Notes: generated by a model not told the origin, from the letters alone. 64,000 bases of DNA from Planktosalinus sp963975935 (GCA_963975935.1 CAXBIQ010000015.1:1-64000), one strand, 5' to 3'; shown: positions 43,761 to 53,855, numbered from the stretch's first letter. Numbers and translations: made by a program.

Positions 43761-45299
43761 TTATTTTAGCATTCTACCTAAGATACCCAGCACACTTCTT
43801 ATCACTGTTGGGCTGGTCAACACCTTTGTTATGGGGTTTTGTCTGGTTCTTCTCCGGGCAGTGGTTCGTGACGGCCGACCCCGGGTTGATCTTGTAATTT
43901 CTTCCCGTTCTTTTTTTGCTTTTTCAATGGCTTCTTGTTGTTCGGCCCTTTCAATTTTTTTGTTTAACAGTTCGTAAGCACTTTCACGGTCAATGGTTTC
44001 GTTATACTTTTTTACAAGTTTTGAATTAGATACCACTTCGTTGATTTCGTGAGGCTCAAGAATATCCATACGCCCCATAGGTGCCCTCAACATTGTTGCA
44101 GCGAGAGGAGTGGGGATTCCTTTTTCGTTTAACGCAGATATAAAAGCCTCGCCAATTCCAAGAGAGGTTAAAACCTCGTCTGTCTTATAATAATCTGAAA
44201 TCGGATAGTTTTCAGCAGAGAGTTTGATGGCTTTTCTGTCTTTGGCAGTAAAGGCCCTGAGGGCATGCTGTACTTTTAGTCCAAGCTGGCTTAAAACTGC
44301 ATCGGGCACATCTGTTGGGTTTTGAGTGACAAAGAAAATACCGACACCTTTTGAACGGATGAGTTTTATGATGCTTTCAATTTGATTTAAAAGAGCTTTG
44401 GTCGCTTGGTTGAAAATGAGGTGGGCTTCTTCTATAAAGATGACAAGTTTAGGCCTGTCACTGTCGCCTTCTTCCGGAAATGTTGTATAAATTTCAGCGA
44501 GTAAGCACAACATGAATGTTGAGAACAACTTGGGCCTGTCCTGTATATCAGTCAACCTTAAAATATTGATGTATCCCATGCCACGCTCATCAATTCGAAG
44601 CAAATCTTCGGGTTCAAAAGAGCGTTCCCCAAAGAAAAGGTCGCCGCCCTGATGTTCAATTTCCACAATTTTTCTGAGTATGGCCCCGGTTGAAGCTGTG
44701 GAGATACGACCATATTCTTTCTCAAGTTGGTCTTTTCCTTCATCAGTGCTGTACTGCAATATTTTCTTTAAATCTTTTAAATCCAAGAGTGGCAAGTGAT
44801 TGTCATCACAGTATTTGAAAAGTATCGAAAGAATGCCCGATTGCACCTCAGACAAATCTAAAATGCGCGAAAGCAGAACCGGCCCAAACTCTGAAACGGT
44901 GGCTCTCATTCGCACTCCTTTTTCTTCTGAAAGAGTTAGTAATTCAACCGGGAATTTTTTAGTTTCATAAGGCAGGCCAATTTTCTGATGCCTGTCTGTG
45001 ATAAAAGGCTTTTCTTCACCCGGTTGAGCAATACCGCTTAAATCGCCTTTGATGTCCATTAACAAAACGGGAACACCTTTTTCTGATAGATTTTCAGAAA
45101 TCACCTGAAGTGTTTTTGTTTTTCCGGTTCCGGTGGCACCGGCAATCAAACCATGCCTGTTCATGGTCTTTAAAGGAATTTTTACAAAAGCATTGGTAAG
45201 CGTTTCACCTTCCAGCATAGCAGAGCCCATTGTGATAAAATCCCCTTTAGTAGTGTAGCCATCGGTAATGTGCTTAAAGAATTCATCTTTCTTTGACAT
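43761..45299 (-). CDS. HerA-like ATPase (DUF853 family)
   Basis: A 512-residue cytoplasmic P-loop ATPase of the HerA/FtsK superfamily: Walker A GATGTGKTKT (about 54-63), Walker B LVIFIEEAHLIF, sensor region GVGIFFVTQNPTDVPD, and an arginine-rich C-terminal tail (RPSRTTARRRTRQN). Related to E. coli YjgR, whose role is unknown; DNA translocation is possible by homology but no NurA nuclease gene is adjacent. It starts 142 bp after the subtilisin gene stop. Confidence 0.9.
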   Translation of the reverse strand: MSKKDEFFKHITDGYTTKGDFITMGSAMLEGETLTNAFVKIPLKTMNRHGLIAGATGTGKTKTLQVISENLSEKGVPVLLMDIKGDLSGIAQPGEEKPFITDRHQKIGLPYETKKFPVELLTLSEEKGVRMRATVSEFGPVLLSRILDLSEVQSGILSILFKYCDDNHLPLLDLKDLKKILQYSTDEGKDQLEKEYGRISTASTGAILRKIVEIEHQGGDLFFGERSFEPEDLLRIDERGMGYINILRLTDIQDRPKLFSTFMLCLLAEIYTTFPEEGDSDRPKLVIFIEEAHLIFNQATKALLNQIESIIKLIRSKGVGIFFVTQNPTDVPDAVLSQLGLKVQHALRAFTAKDRKAIKLSAENYPISDYYKTDEVLTSLGIGEAFISALNEKGIPTPLAATMLRAPMGRMDILEPHEINEVVSNSKLVKKYNETIDRESAYELLNKKIERAEQQEAIEKAKKEREEITRSTRGRPSRTTARRRTRQNPITKVLTSPTVIRSVLGILGRMLK

Positions 45300-45389
45300 G
45301 GTTTCAAATTTTGTATAAAAATAGGAATAGTATTCTTTGTTTTGAAAACTTTAGGGCATATAATTTTATTATTAAAACTGCTTGTAAAT

Positions 45390-45418
45390 AAAATCGCCAA
45401 GTTTAACTTGGCGATTTT
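45390..45418 (-). terminator. Terminator for the T9SS subtilisin gene
   Basis: A long stem (aaaatcgccaagtt, 45390-45403, with aacttggcgatttt, 45405-45418) with a tiny loop that would open to about 7 bases. It sits 24 bp after the protease stop on the minus strand. Confidence 0.85.
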
Positions 45419-45441
45419 ATGGTTTAAAAATTTTTCTTAAA

Positions 45442-48400
45442 TTATTTGATGACCAGCTTTTTTACTTGGGTGACATCATTATGTTTTACTGAAACAAAAT
45501 AAAGTCCACTGGAATATGCAGATATGTCAAAGGATGTAGTGTTATTTCTACCCAATGATATTGATTTTGAATGAGATACCTTTTGCCCTAAAGTGTTAGT
45601 AATGATTACTTCCAAATCACCTTCAGGAATGTTTTTAAAACTTAAAAACACATAATCTCCGGCAGGATTTGGATAGAGTGCAAAAGAATTTTGATTGAGA
45701 TCCCTCACATCCAGTACACCTTCCATATTGATATTATCAACATAAGTACTGTTTCCATAACCGTTTATATTTACAAACTTCACGAGTACATTCTCACCTA
45801 AATAAGCAGCTAGATCCACCTCTTCTGTACGCCAGTTTGAGGCGGCGGTGGGAGTCCAGTTTGATGTGATGTATGAAGGCATGGTTGATAAATCCAATCC
45901 TGATTTTTCATAGATGGTTGTGAAGGTTTCTCCACAGTCAGTTGAAAGTTCCACACGCATTGCATCAGAAAATGTGGCAGAGTATTGTGCTTTTGCCAAA
46001 TCAAATGACAACACAGCAGATGTGGCATTGGTCAGGTCAAAAATTTCAGTAAGAAAGGCATCTTCCTCTCCCTGAGCATTATAGCTAAAGTTGTTTAAAA
46101 AACCGGCTGTTGTTGAATTGCCATCACTACCAGTAATACCAGAACGTTCTTCCCAGGTGTCATCATTATCAGGATTTAATATAATCCAGCCGGGGGGAGG
46201 GAATCCGTTTGTTTCAAAGTCTTCCATGAAATCCAGTGAAATTGCCTCGGTGGCTGAATAAAAGTTTAAAACCTCCTCATCATTACTGGCATTCTGATCA
46301 CCGGCTAGATCTACAGATGCAGTCAGGGTATACTCACCTGAAGTTGTTAAAACCAAGGGGACTGCAAATTCAAATTCAGTTTGCTGTCCGGAGTTTAGTG
46401 TTCCGGCATATACTTCTTCAACAGGGGGCTCGCCATCAACCTGATAGCGCATTGTAAAGCCGTTTTGAGGTTCAATCCCGCTATTTAAAATAGTGACATT
46501 GATAATTTTGGGATCTTCATCACATACAAAGTTGAAATCGATGGGCTCGTTGTTTATGGAAACCAAAGCAATATCATTTGCAAGTGAGCAATTGAGCAAG
46601 CCACCACTATAAAAAAGTGCGTTAGTCCTTCTGCCTTCCCAGCCCAAAGTGGTGTTTTTAGCTGAAACAGCATAATAAATTGGTGCTGAAGGATCTGTAA
46701 TGGGAACGGTAACGGATGTAGTGTTGGATGTTCCTGCAACTTCCATATATGTTTCACCCAGCATATAAAGATCATATTCATTTGCATCTGCCATGGCGTT
46801 CCAAGTGAAAGTTGCTTCATCAGGGCATACTTGTGTTATTTGTAATCCGGAAACGAGGTTTGCAATCGAAAAATAATCATCGCTACTGTCTTGAAATGAA
46901 CCACTGGTTACCCGTATCCTTGCCTCACCGGTGATCGTTGAAGGAACTGCCCAACTGTAAATTCTTAAATTACTGTTTACAGTGGCAATATTGTTCCAGG
47001 AGGTTCCTCCATTTGTTGAGTACTCCAAGATAAAGTTATCTGTTGTGTTTGTGGCATCCCAGTGAATGGCTTCAACCTCTGAGGGTACAAAATGCTCATC
47101 ACCATTTGGATACGTCACCGTTAAATTATCTGTGATGATTTCATATACTACAAAATATTCCTGGGGTCCCATAGGGACATTGAACCCGGTAACTTCAATA
47201 GTATAATTACCACTAGCAGGATTGTTGAGAAGCACCTGCTCCATATTATTCAAACGATCAATACCAGTAGTAGCAGGGGTGTCAAGGTTGGTGGGGTTTG
47301 GTGTTGGATCCAGTATCCAGGGTAAAAATGAATCATCTGAAGGATCTTTTACCACCAGGTCCAGGTCATTTACCAATGCGGGATTTGCGCCTGCCGCAGC
47401 AGCAGGATCACTCCAGTATACCATAAAGCGCACTTGAGTGGTACCGGTGGGCACATTGATTGTGTGAGTGTTTGTGTTGCCTTGAGAGATATCATCAGAA
47501 AGGTATCTGCCATCTTCGATGAGTTTTCCGGCACGATTTCCGTTTACAATTCCCCAACCAAATTTAAAATCAGGCCCAACATTTCCATAATCATTGGCCG
47601 TGTTTAACAGTGTAGCTTTTATAAGGGCAGAAGGAGGTAAAATCCCGCCGTTTAAGCTTGCATATAGTTCATATAGTTGTGCGGAAACACCTGCAATTCC
47701 CGGAGCAGCCCCTGAGGTTCCTCCAAAAACTAGATAACCATTGTTTTCACTTGTTGAGTTTTGTCCCTGACCGTTTGCCGTGATATCAGGTTTGATTCTT
47801 CCGTCAGTTGCTGGACCCCGACTGCTTGAATTGACCAGGGAACCGTCAAAAAATACGTTTGCTGTCGCGATTACATTTTTTCCTTGTTTGTGGCCACCTG
47901 TAATATTACCCCATTGGGTGCCTGCGCCATAACCACAGTTGTTATTGTTTGAATTTCCTGCTGAAAAAACATGCATTACAGATGGGTGTGTTATTGTTTG
48001 CTGATCAACGGTATTGGTGATGGTTGTGTAACCGGCATTACAACCGTTACTATACGAAGAGTTTGTTATTTGAACATCACCGCTGTTAATTAGGTTTTGA
48101 GTACCTGTATCTAAAAAGTTTGCCACATAGTTGGAGACATATACATCTGCTCCTGCAGCCATTCCGCGCATGGTAGGGTTGAGGTTTCCGGCACCGGCCA
48201 TAATTCCTGCCACACCATCACCGTGGGTTTGTCCTGTCCCGCTGGCATAAGTATTGTCAATTCTTCCCTGAAAATCTATGTGCGGACCCACGATACCATC
48301 ATCACGCACAAGAACTCCCACACCAACTCCGGTATAGTTGTTTCCGGTACTGCTTTGTGTGTCGAGGCTGTTTGACCTGTGTAAACTCTTACCACGTGTG

Positions 48401-49050
48401 TCATCTTTTACATCAGGAGGAACAATCAATTCAATCCACTTTACAAAAGGGAGGTTTGCGAGTTCTTCCAGACAGTTGTCAGGAATGGAAAGGTCTATTA
48501 AGTTTGCATTTTTATATTCTTGTTTGACTACGATTTGAAGTTTTGCCAGTTCATCAATTACATACTGTGTGGTCACATTTTTGTGAAACTGGAGGGTCAC
48601 CAATATATTTTCCCCGTCCATTGCCCAAGGCTCAAAGGGAGGGTAGTTTAGTTCTTTGGAGATTTTTAAAGCAGCATCTACCGGGATAATACCTCTTACA
48701 CCACTGTTTCTTAGAAACTCAACTGAGGTGCTTGCCGGAAAATGAAATAAATAAGCTTTGTGTGGAATGTACTCAAGAAGCTCAAGATTTCTTGATTTAA
48801 ATTCATTTTGAATAGATTGGCTGGGCGTTTCAAAGAATTGTATCCACCCGATATACCCGTTGTCAAACTCCGATTTTTCAGGCAATTGGTTCCAGGAAAA
48901 GGTTTCGATGTTTTCGGGAATTTCAACAATTTCATCTTGAAAATAAATAGTGTAATTATTTTGGGAGAAAGACATTGTAAATATCATTGTAAACGCGAGG
49001 ATACAAATGTTTTTAATACCGGGTTTTGAGAATAGGGAGTTTTTCTTCAT
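45442..49050 (-). CDS. Secreted S8 (subtilisin-like) serine protease with T9SS type A sorting domain
   Basis: A 1202-residue protein with a signal peptide (ending near SFSQ), a propeptide-like region to about 215, and a subtilisin domain with catalytic Asp at 250/251 (VLVRDDGIVG), His276 (GQTHGDGVAGIMAG), oxyanion Asn366 (SAGNSN) and Ser446 (FGGTSGAAPG). The usual Met in GTSMAAP is Gly here. Then follow beta-sandwich and fibronectin-like regions, a MAM/cleaved-adhesin-like part (FMEDFETNGFPPPGWIILN) and a type A sorting domain (LYPNPAGDYVFLSF, YSSGLYFVSV, KKLVIK). Inference: an extracellular, surface-attached protease. Confidence 0.93.
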   Translation of the reverse strand: MKKNSLFSKPGIKNICILAFTMIFTMSFSQNNYTIYFQDEIVEIPENIETFSWNQLPEKSEFDNGYIGWIQFFETPSQSIQNEFKSRNLELLEYIPHKAYLFHFPASTSVEFLRNSGVRGIIPVDAALKISKELNYPPFEPWAMDGENILVTLQFHKNVTTQYVIDELAKLQIVVKQEYKNANLIDLSIPDNCLEELANLPFVKWIELIVPPDVKDDTRGKSLHRSNSLDTQSSTGNNYTGVGVGVLVRDDGIVGPHIDFQGRIDNTYASGTGQTHGDGVAGIMAGAGNLNPTMRGMAAGADVYVSNYVANFLDTGTQNLINSGDVQITNSSYSNGCNAGYTTITNTVDQQTITHPSVMHVFSAGNSNNNNCGYGAGTQWGNITGGHKQGKNVIATANVFFDGSLVNSSSRGPATDGRIKPDITANGQGQNSTSENNGYLVFGGTSGAAPGIAGVSAQLYELYASLNGGILPPSALIKATLLNTANDYGNVGPDFKFGWGIVNGNRAGKLIEDGRYLSDDISQGNTNTHTINVPTGTTQVRFMVYWSDPAAAAGANPALVNDLDLVVKDPSDDSFLPWILDPTPNPTNLDTPATTGIDRLNNMEQVLLNNPASGNYTIEVTGFNVPMGPQEYFVVYEIITDNLTVTYPNGDEHFVPSEVEAIHWDATNTTDNFILEYSTNGGTSWNNIATVNSNLRIYSWAVPSTITGEARIRVTSGSFQDSSDDYFSIANLVSGLQITQVCPDEATFTWNAMADANEYDLYMLGETYMEVAGTSNTTSVTVPITDPSAPIYYAVSAKNTTLGWEGRRTNALFYSGGLLNCSLANDIALVSINNEPIDFNFVCDEDPKIINVTILNSGIEPQNGFTMRYQVDGEPPVEEVYAGTLNSGQQTEFEFAVPLVLTTSGEYTLTASVDLAGDQNASNDEEVLNFYSATEAISLDFMEDFETNGFPPPGWIILNPDNDDTWEERSGITGSDGNSTTAGFLNNFSYNAQGEEDAFLTEIFDLTNATSAVLSFDLAKAQYSATFSDAMRVELSTDCGETFTTIYEKSGLDLSTMPSYITSNWTPTAASNWRTEEVDLAAYLGENVLVKFVNINGYGNSTYVDNINMEGVLDVRDLNQNSFALYPNPAGDYVFLSFKNIPEGDLEVIITNTLGQKVSHSKSISLGRNNTTSFDISAYSSGLYFVSVKHNDVTQVKKLVIK

Positions 49051-49210
49051 AGCAAAAGATTAAGAATAAGAGGGTTATAAATAAAAATTTAATCAAATAT
49101 ATATTAAATCTCTTTAAAAACATATTCTTTTTTGTTGCATCTTCTTTATAAATGTTTTTAATACACATTTAAATTATGGTCTATCCTAAAGGATTAGGGA
49201 ATGGTTTTTA

Positions 49211-49218
49211 TATCTTTA
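49211..49218 (+). promoter_or_regulatory. Near-consensus -7 box for queE
   Basis: TATCTTTA, one base off TAnnTTTG, lies only 7 bases before the queE ATG, implying a very short or absent 5' leader. The same TATCTTTA variant precedes lgt (59619-59612, minus) and the methyltransferase gene. Confidence 0.4.
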
Positions 49219-49225
49219 CACCCGC

Positions 49226-49855
49226 ATGAAAAAAGAAATTCAGGATATGGTAAACCGTGGTGAGATGCTTCCGTTAATGGAAGAATTTTACACCATTCAG
49301 GGAGAGGGTTTTCACAAAGGCACGGCTGCTTACTTTATAAGGGTGGGAGGCTGTGATGTGGGCTGTCACTGGTGTGACGTCAAAGAGAGCTGGAATGCAG
49401 GTTTGCATCCACCCACAGGTGTTGAACAGATTGTTAAAAATGCTTCAAAATATTCAAATACCATTGTTGTTACCGGGGGTGAACCGCTGACATGGAACAT
49501 GACACCTTTGACTGAAAAACTAAAGGAGAAAAAACTTCAGATTCACATTGAAACTTCTGGGGCATATGATTTGACAGGAATTTGGGACTGGATTTGCCTT
49601 TCTCCAAAAAAAATAAAACTTCCAAAGGAGGAAATCTACCCCCTGGCAAATGAATTGAAAATGATTATCTTTAACCAAGATGACTTTCGCTTTGCTGAAG
49701 AGCAAGCCGCCAAGGTAAGTGAAAACTGCATGCTTTACCTGCAGCCCGAATGGAGCAAAAGGGATAAAATGGTTCCAAAAATTGTGGATTATGTAATGCA
49801 AAATCCAAAATGGAAAGTTTCATTACAAACCCACAAATATTTGAATATACCTTAA
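49226..49855 (+). CDS. queE: 7-carboxy-7-deazaguanine synthase
   Basis: A 209-residue radical-SAM enzyme that converts 6-carboxytetrahydropterin to 7-carboxy-7-deazaguanine, the third step of preQ0 and queuosine synthesis. The N terminus has EEFYTIQGEGFHKGTAAYFI and the cluster cysteines C43, C47 and C50 (GGCDVGCHWCDVKESW), then VVTGGEPLTWN and HIETSG. The length is normal for QueE. The substrate is made by the QueD-like enzyme at 5702. The gene is convergent with the DUF2911 gene, 3 bp away. Confidence 0.94.
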   Translation: MKKEIQDMVNRGEMLPLMEEFYTIQGEGFHKGTAAYFIRVGGCDVGCHWCDVKESWNAGLHPPTGVEQIVKNASKYSNTIVVTGGEPLTWNMTPLTEKLKEKKLQIHIETSGAYDLTGIWDWICLSPKKIKLPKEEIYPLANELKMIIFNQDDFRFAEEQAAKVSENCMLYLQPEWSKRDKMVPKIVDYVMQNPKWKVSLQTHKYLNIP

Positions 49856-49858
49856 AGT

Positions 49859-50407
49859 TTAGTCTACCCTTTTAAAAGGGACCTCAACAAACCTGTCATC
49901 CCATCCAATCATAAGGCTTACACCGTCGTCTGTAGGTTTGAATGCCATTGATAGGGATTCAATGGTAGCTGCTGCATTTTTTGATGGAACTTCAATGCGC
50001 ACAGCATCAAGTTCTTCTTTGTAGCTGTATGCTCCCCATGTATTAGTTTCTTTATTTATAATTACCGTCCACATATCCTCACCGGGCATGGTGTAGAGGG
50101 TATAAGTGCCGGCACTTAGCGTTTCATTCCCTACCTGAAACGTTTTATAAACTTCAAGCTCTGTAGCTTCATTAGCCCCTGTGCGCCACACTTTGTTAAA
50201 AGGCACAAGGTTACCAAAAACAACTCGATCCCTTTTTTGGGGCCTGCTGTAAATCACACGTAAAAGAGGTGATTTGTCAGCATCTCTGGCAACAACCATG
50301 TCCATAGGGCTTGTGTCGAGTTTGGGAAATTCCTGAGCAACAACCTCGTTTGAGGGAATAAATAACATTAGTGATAATAAGATAATCAACTTTGATAAAT
50401 GTTTCAT
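49859..50407 (-). CDS. DUF2911 domain protein, secreted
   Basis: A 182-residue protein with a signal peptide ending near VVAQ. The DUF2911 family is recognised from the order IYSRPQKRDRVVFGNLVPF (in two parts), KVWRTGANEATELE, LSAGTYTLYTMPGEDMWTVI and INKETNTWGAYSY. This family is common in Bacteroidota and of unknown function; it is all-beta and exported to the periplasm or outer membrane. A single gene in front of the long gyrB leader region. Confidence 0.9.
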   Translation of the reverse strand: MKHLSKLIILLSLMLFIPSNEVVAQEFPKLDTSPMDMVVARDADKSPLLRVIYSRPQKRDRVVFGNLVPFNKVWRTGANEATELEVYKTFQVGNETLSAGTYTLYTMPGEDMWTVIINKETNTWGAYSYKEELDAVRIEVPSKNAAATIESLSMAFKPTDDGVSLMIGWDDRFVEVPFKRVD

Positions 50408-50541
50408 AGGTAATAATTTTTATTGTAAATATACAGCAGTTTCTATTTTAAAAGTTCAAATAAATATTAAATTTTGTTAATTTTTAGAGGACACATTCCT
50501 TATGACATCATAAACCCTGAAAAGTTTAAAAACAAGATTAA

Positions 50542-50550
50542 TTTTCCACA
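50542..50550. promoter_or_regulatory. DnaA-box-like element upstream of gyrB
   Basis: TTTTCCACA, one mismatch to TTATCCACA, is followed closely by TTGTTAATAAC. Only one such box was seen in the 286-bp gap, and neither dnaA nor recF is adjacent, so this is not evidence for an origin. Confidence 0.25.
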
Positions 50551-50614
50551 GAAATTTGTTAATAACTTAGCCTTTTAGGAAGCTTCAAACCCTTTATTTT
50601 GCTACCAGTTTTGT

Positions 50615-50622
50615 TATATTTG
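50615..50622 (+). promoter_or_regulatory. -7 box for gyrB
   Basis: TATATTTG in the gap before gyrB, 71 bases before the ATG at 50694; the long leader is AT-rich with no obvious hairpin. Confidence 0.5.
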
Positions 50623-50693
50623 CTCGTTACGCTTTTTTTATAAATAAAACCGAAAAAAGCATTGTATTTTTAAAATTACAACCCATAAATTTT

Positions 50694-52634
50694 ATGAGCG
50701 AAGAATCAAAGAAACAGAATTATGGCGCTGACAGCATTCAGGCGTTAGAGGGAATGGAGCATGTGCGAATGCGCCCCTCAATGTATATTGGAGATACTGG
50801 TATACGCGGTTTACATCACTTGGTTTATGAAGTCGTTGATAACTCTATTGATGAAGCAATGGGGGGCTACTGTGATAAAATCGATATTTGGTTAAATGAA
50901 GACGGTTCTCTAACAGTTAAAGATAATGGACGGGGAATACCGGTAGACCTTCATAAGAAAGAAGGCGTTTCTGCACTGGAAGTCGTTATGACAAAAATTG
51001 GTGCCGGTGGTAAATTTGATAAAGATTCTTATAAAGTCTCCGGTGGTTTGCACGGGGTGGGTGTATCTGTTGTAAATGCACTTTCAGCCTCATTAAAAGC
51101 AACCGTTTACCGCGATGGTAAAATATGGGAACAAGAATATGAAAGAGGCAAAGCAATGTATCCGGTTAAGTCTGTTGGCGAATCAGATGACAGAGGTACC
51201 CTGGTCACCTTTAAACCAGATTCTGATATCTTCCAGCAGACTACAGAATTCAACTATGATACCCTTGCCGGAAGAATGCGTGAATTGTCTTTCCTAAATA
51301 AAGGAATCACGATTACCCTTACAGATAAAAGATATCCCAATGAAGACGGTTCCTTTGAAACAGAAACTTTTCACAGTGAGGAAGGATTAAAGGAATTTAT
51401 ACGCTTTTTAGACGGAAACAGGGAGCCCATTATTAAAAACATCATTTCCCTGGAATCTGAGAAAAACGATATACCGGTTGAAGTTGCGATGACGTACAAC
51501 TCTTCCTTTAATGAAAACTTACACTCATATGTAAACAATATAAATACCCACGAGGGTGGAACCCATCTTTCAGGATTTCGCCGCGGGCTGACAACAACCC
51601 TCAAAAAATATGCAGATGCTTCAGGCTTGCTTGATAAATTAAAATTTGAAATATCAGGCGATGACTTTAGGGAAGGTTTAACAGCTATAGTTTCTGTTAA
51701 GGTTGCAGAACCCCAATTTGAAGGTCAAACCAAAACAAAGCTGGGCAACAGGGAGGTTACTGCTGCCGTAAGCCAGGCGGTATCAGAAATGCTTACAGAT
51801 TATCTTGAAGAAAACCCTGATGACGCAAAAACAATTGTCCAGAAGGTAATACTTGCTGCACAGGCAAGACACGCTGCTACAAAAGCACGCGAAATGGTGC
51901 AAAGAAAAACTGTGATGAGCATTGGCGGACTTCCCGGAAAACTTTCGGATTGCTCTGAACAAGATCCTTCCTTATGTGAAGTATTCCTGGTGGAGGGTGA
52001 CTCTGCAGGGGGTACGGCTAAACAAGGCAGGGACCGTAATTTTCAGGCAATTCTTCCGCTGCGCGGGAAAATCCTGAACGTTGAAAAAGCCATGCAGCAT
52101 AAAGTTTTTGAAAATGAAGAAATCAGGAATATATATACTGCCCTGGGTGTAACCATTGGTACCGAGGAAGACAGCAAAGCCCTGAACCTCTCTAAATTGA
52201 GATATCACAAAATAGTCATTATGTGTGATGCCGATGTGGATGGAAGTCACATAGCGACATTAATCCTGACTTTTTTCTTTAGATATATGCGAGAACTTAT
52301 TGAGGCCGGCCACGTTTACATTGCAACACCACCGTTGTACTTGATTAAAAAAGGAAATAAGAAGGCGTATGCGTGGAATGAGAAAGAACGCGAAACCATC
52401 AATATGGAATTTGGTGGAAGCGCCGGAATTCAGCGTTACAAAGGTCTTGGGGAAATGAATGCTGAGCAGTTGTGGGATACCACTATGAATCCTGAATTCA
52501 GAACCCTTCGCCAGGTGACCATCGATAACTTGAGTGAGGCAGACCATATCTTTTCCATGCTTATGGGTGATGAGGTGCCGCCACGACGTGAATTTATTGA
52601 GAAAAATGCTGTGTATGCAAATATCGACGTATAA
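50694..52634 (+). CDS. gyrB: DNA gyrase subunit B
   Basis: A 646-residue ATPase subunit of gyrase. GHKL ATPase motifs: VVDNSIDEAMGG, VKDNGRGIPVD, GGLHGVGVSVVNALS; transducer domain with QTKTKLGN; Toprim domain with VEGDSAGGTAKQGRDRN (in two parts) and MCDADVDGSHIATL; C-terminal RYKGLGEMNAEQLWDTTMNP. Normal length for the GyrB form lacking the proteobacterial insertion. ParE is an alternative, but the sequence reads as GyrB. Confidence 0.96.
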   Translation: MSEESKKQNYGADSIQALEGMEHVRMRPSMYIGDTGIRGLHHLVYEVVDNSIDEAMGGYCDKIDIWLNEDGSLTVKDNGRGIPVDLHKKEGVSALEVVMTKIGAGGKFDKDSYKVSGGLHGVGVSVVNALSASLKATVYRDGKIWEQEYERGKAMYPVKSVGESDDRGTLVTFKPDSDIFQQTTEFNYDTLAGRMRELSFLNKGITITLTDKRYPNEDGSFETETFHSEEGLKEFIRFLDGNREPIIKNIISLESEKNDIPVEVAMTYNSSFNENLHSYVNNINTHEGGTHLSGFRRGLTTTLKKYADASGLLDKLKFEISGDDFREGLTAIVSVKVAEPQFEGQTKTKLGNREVTAAVSQAVSEMLTDYLEENPDDAKTIVQKVILAAQARHAATKAREMVQRKTVMSIGGLPGKLSDCSEQDPSLCEVFLVEGDSAGGTAKQGRDRNFQAILPLRGKILNVEKAMQHKVFENEEIRNIYTALGVTIGTEEDSKALNLSKLRYHKIVIMCDADVDGSHIATLILTFFFRYMRELIEAGHVYIATPPLYLIKKGNKKAYAWNEKERETINMEFGGSAGIQRYKGLGEMNAEQLWDTTMNPEFRTLRQVTIDNLSEADHIFSMLMGDEVPPRREFIEKNAVYANIDV

Positions 52635-52666
52635 CGTTTTTTAACTGAAAAGCATAAAAGTTTGCC

Positions 52667-52706
52667 AAAAAAGCCTTAAAAGATTCATTCTTTTGAGGCT
52701 TTTTTC
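52667..52706 (+). terminator. Terminator after gyrB
   Basis: aaaaagcctt-aaaaga pairs imperfectly with ttcttttgaggcttttt around a short loop, ending in a T-run; about 35 bp past the gyrB stop. Confidence 0.8.
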
Positions 52707-52795
52707 AATAAAAACGTCTTAATTAGGTTTATGAAATAGGGTATATGCGCATTGAGCTGTTAAGTTAAAAAGAACAACAACCTTAATAAATCAGT

Positions 52796-53821
52796 ATGAA
52801 AAAAATAGTTTTTATAGTATTTGCAATATGCTTTACAGCCATTTCACATTCTCAAAACCAATTGGAGGATTTACTGGCTGCAGGTATTGAGGATGCACAA
52901 CGATTTTCTGCCGGCTATATTTCACCGGCTGCAGAAGGTATGATATTTAACCTTTCCAATGGCTGGATGCAGTCTGCAGAGGTTAAAAAGCCACTTAAAT
53001 TTGAACTATCTGTTATAGGAAATGTATCTTTTGTTAAAGATGAACACAAGTCTTTTACATTAAATACAAATGAGTATAACAACCTCTATTTCAGGGATGG
53101 AAGTATTTCAAAAGAGGTGGGGACAGCTTTTGGTGAAAACAATCCTGATGTGATTGTCTATGCCATCGTGAAAGATGATACAGGCCTCTTTGAAGAAGAA
53201 GTTGAATTTGAACTTCCACAGGGTCTTGGATCTGAAAATATCAATATGCTACCCACTGCTTTTTTACAGGCACGAGTGGGCCTTTTCAAAGCTACTGAAT
53301 TAAAGGTGCGTTATTTTCCAAAAGTTGACTATGAAGATGTGAAAACAGGTTTGATTGGTGTGGGACTGCAACATGAATTCACACAATGGCTTCCGGCAGA
53401 TAAAGTGTTTCCGGTTGCTATCGCCGGGTTTATAGGTTTTACGAACCTTAACGGAAGTTATGATTTTACAGACAGCCAGATCATAGAGGGGACAAGTCAG
53501 AAATTTGAAGTAAAACAAAACAGTTGGTTGTTTCAGCTGCAGGCTTCTACCAAATTAAAAGTAATAAACTTTTACGGTGGATTGGGTTATGTTACCGGGA
53601 CATCAGATTTTGATGTAGTGGGTACTTATACCGTGCGTGCCGGTACCCCTTTGTTTGAATCGCAAAGCACTTTTGAAGACCCTTTTTCCGTAAGAAATAA
53701 AGTGTCAGGAATCAAAGCCAATATCGGCACACAATTGCAACTGGGCTTCTTTCGTATTTTTGCCGAATACAACCTTGCCGAATACAACACCGCTGTGGCG
53801 GGAATCGGTTTTGGAATTTAA
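52796..53821 (+). CDS. Outer-membrane beta-barrel protein, DUF6588-like
   Basis: A 341-residue protein with a signal peptide ending near SHSQ. An opening NQLEDLLAAGIEDAQRFSAGYISPAAEGM is followed by alternating-hydrophobic beta strands and a C terminus AEYNTAVAGIGFGI, as expected for a transmembrane barrel. This arrangement matches proteins listed as DUF6588 in Flavobacteriia, to my recollection. The transported or bound substance is unknown. It is the only gene between gyrB and mdh. Confidence 0.78.
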   Translation: MKKIVFIVFAICFTAISHSQNQLEDLLAAGIEDAQRFSAGYISPAAEGMIFNLSNGWMQSAEVKKPLKFELSVIGNVSFVKDEHKSFTLNTNEYNNLYFRDGSISKEVGTAFGENNPDVIVYAIVKDDTGLFEEEVEFELPQGLGSENINMLPTAFLQARVGLFKATELKVRYFPKVDYEDVKTGLIGVGLQHEFTQWLPADKVFPVAIAGFIGFTNLNGSYDFTDSQIIEGTSQKFEVKQNSWLFQLQASTKLKVINFYGGLGYVTGTSDFDVVGTYTVRAGTPLFESQSTFEDPFSVRNKVSGIKANIGTQLQLGFFRIFAEYNLAEYNTAVAGIGFGI

Positions 53822-53855
53822 TGACTTGATATTTAATTTTTAAAGCAGATAATTG

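Noticed and set aside
45442..49050. Inactive subtilisin because of GTSGAAP instead of GTSMAAP
   Set aside because: The catalytic Asp, His, Asn and Ser are all present and that position varies among active family members.
49867..49880. Palindrome cccttttaaaaggg between queE and the DUF2911 gene as a terminator
   Set aside because: It has no loop and no T-run and overlaps the coding end of the DUF2911 gene.
50542..50620. Replication origin near gyrB
   Set aside because: A single degenerate DnaA box, no box cluster, and neither dnaA nor recF nearby.
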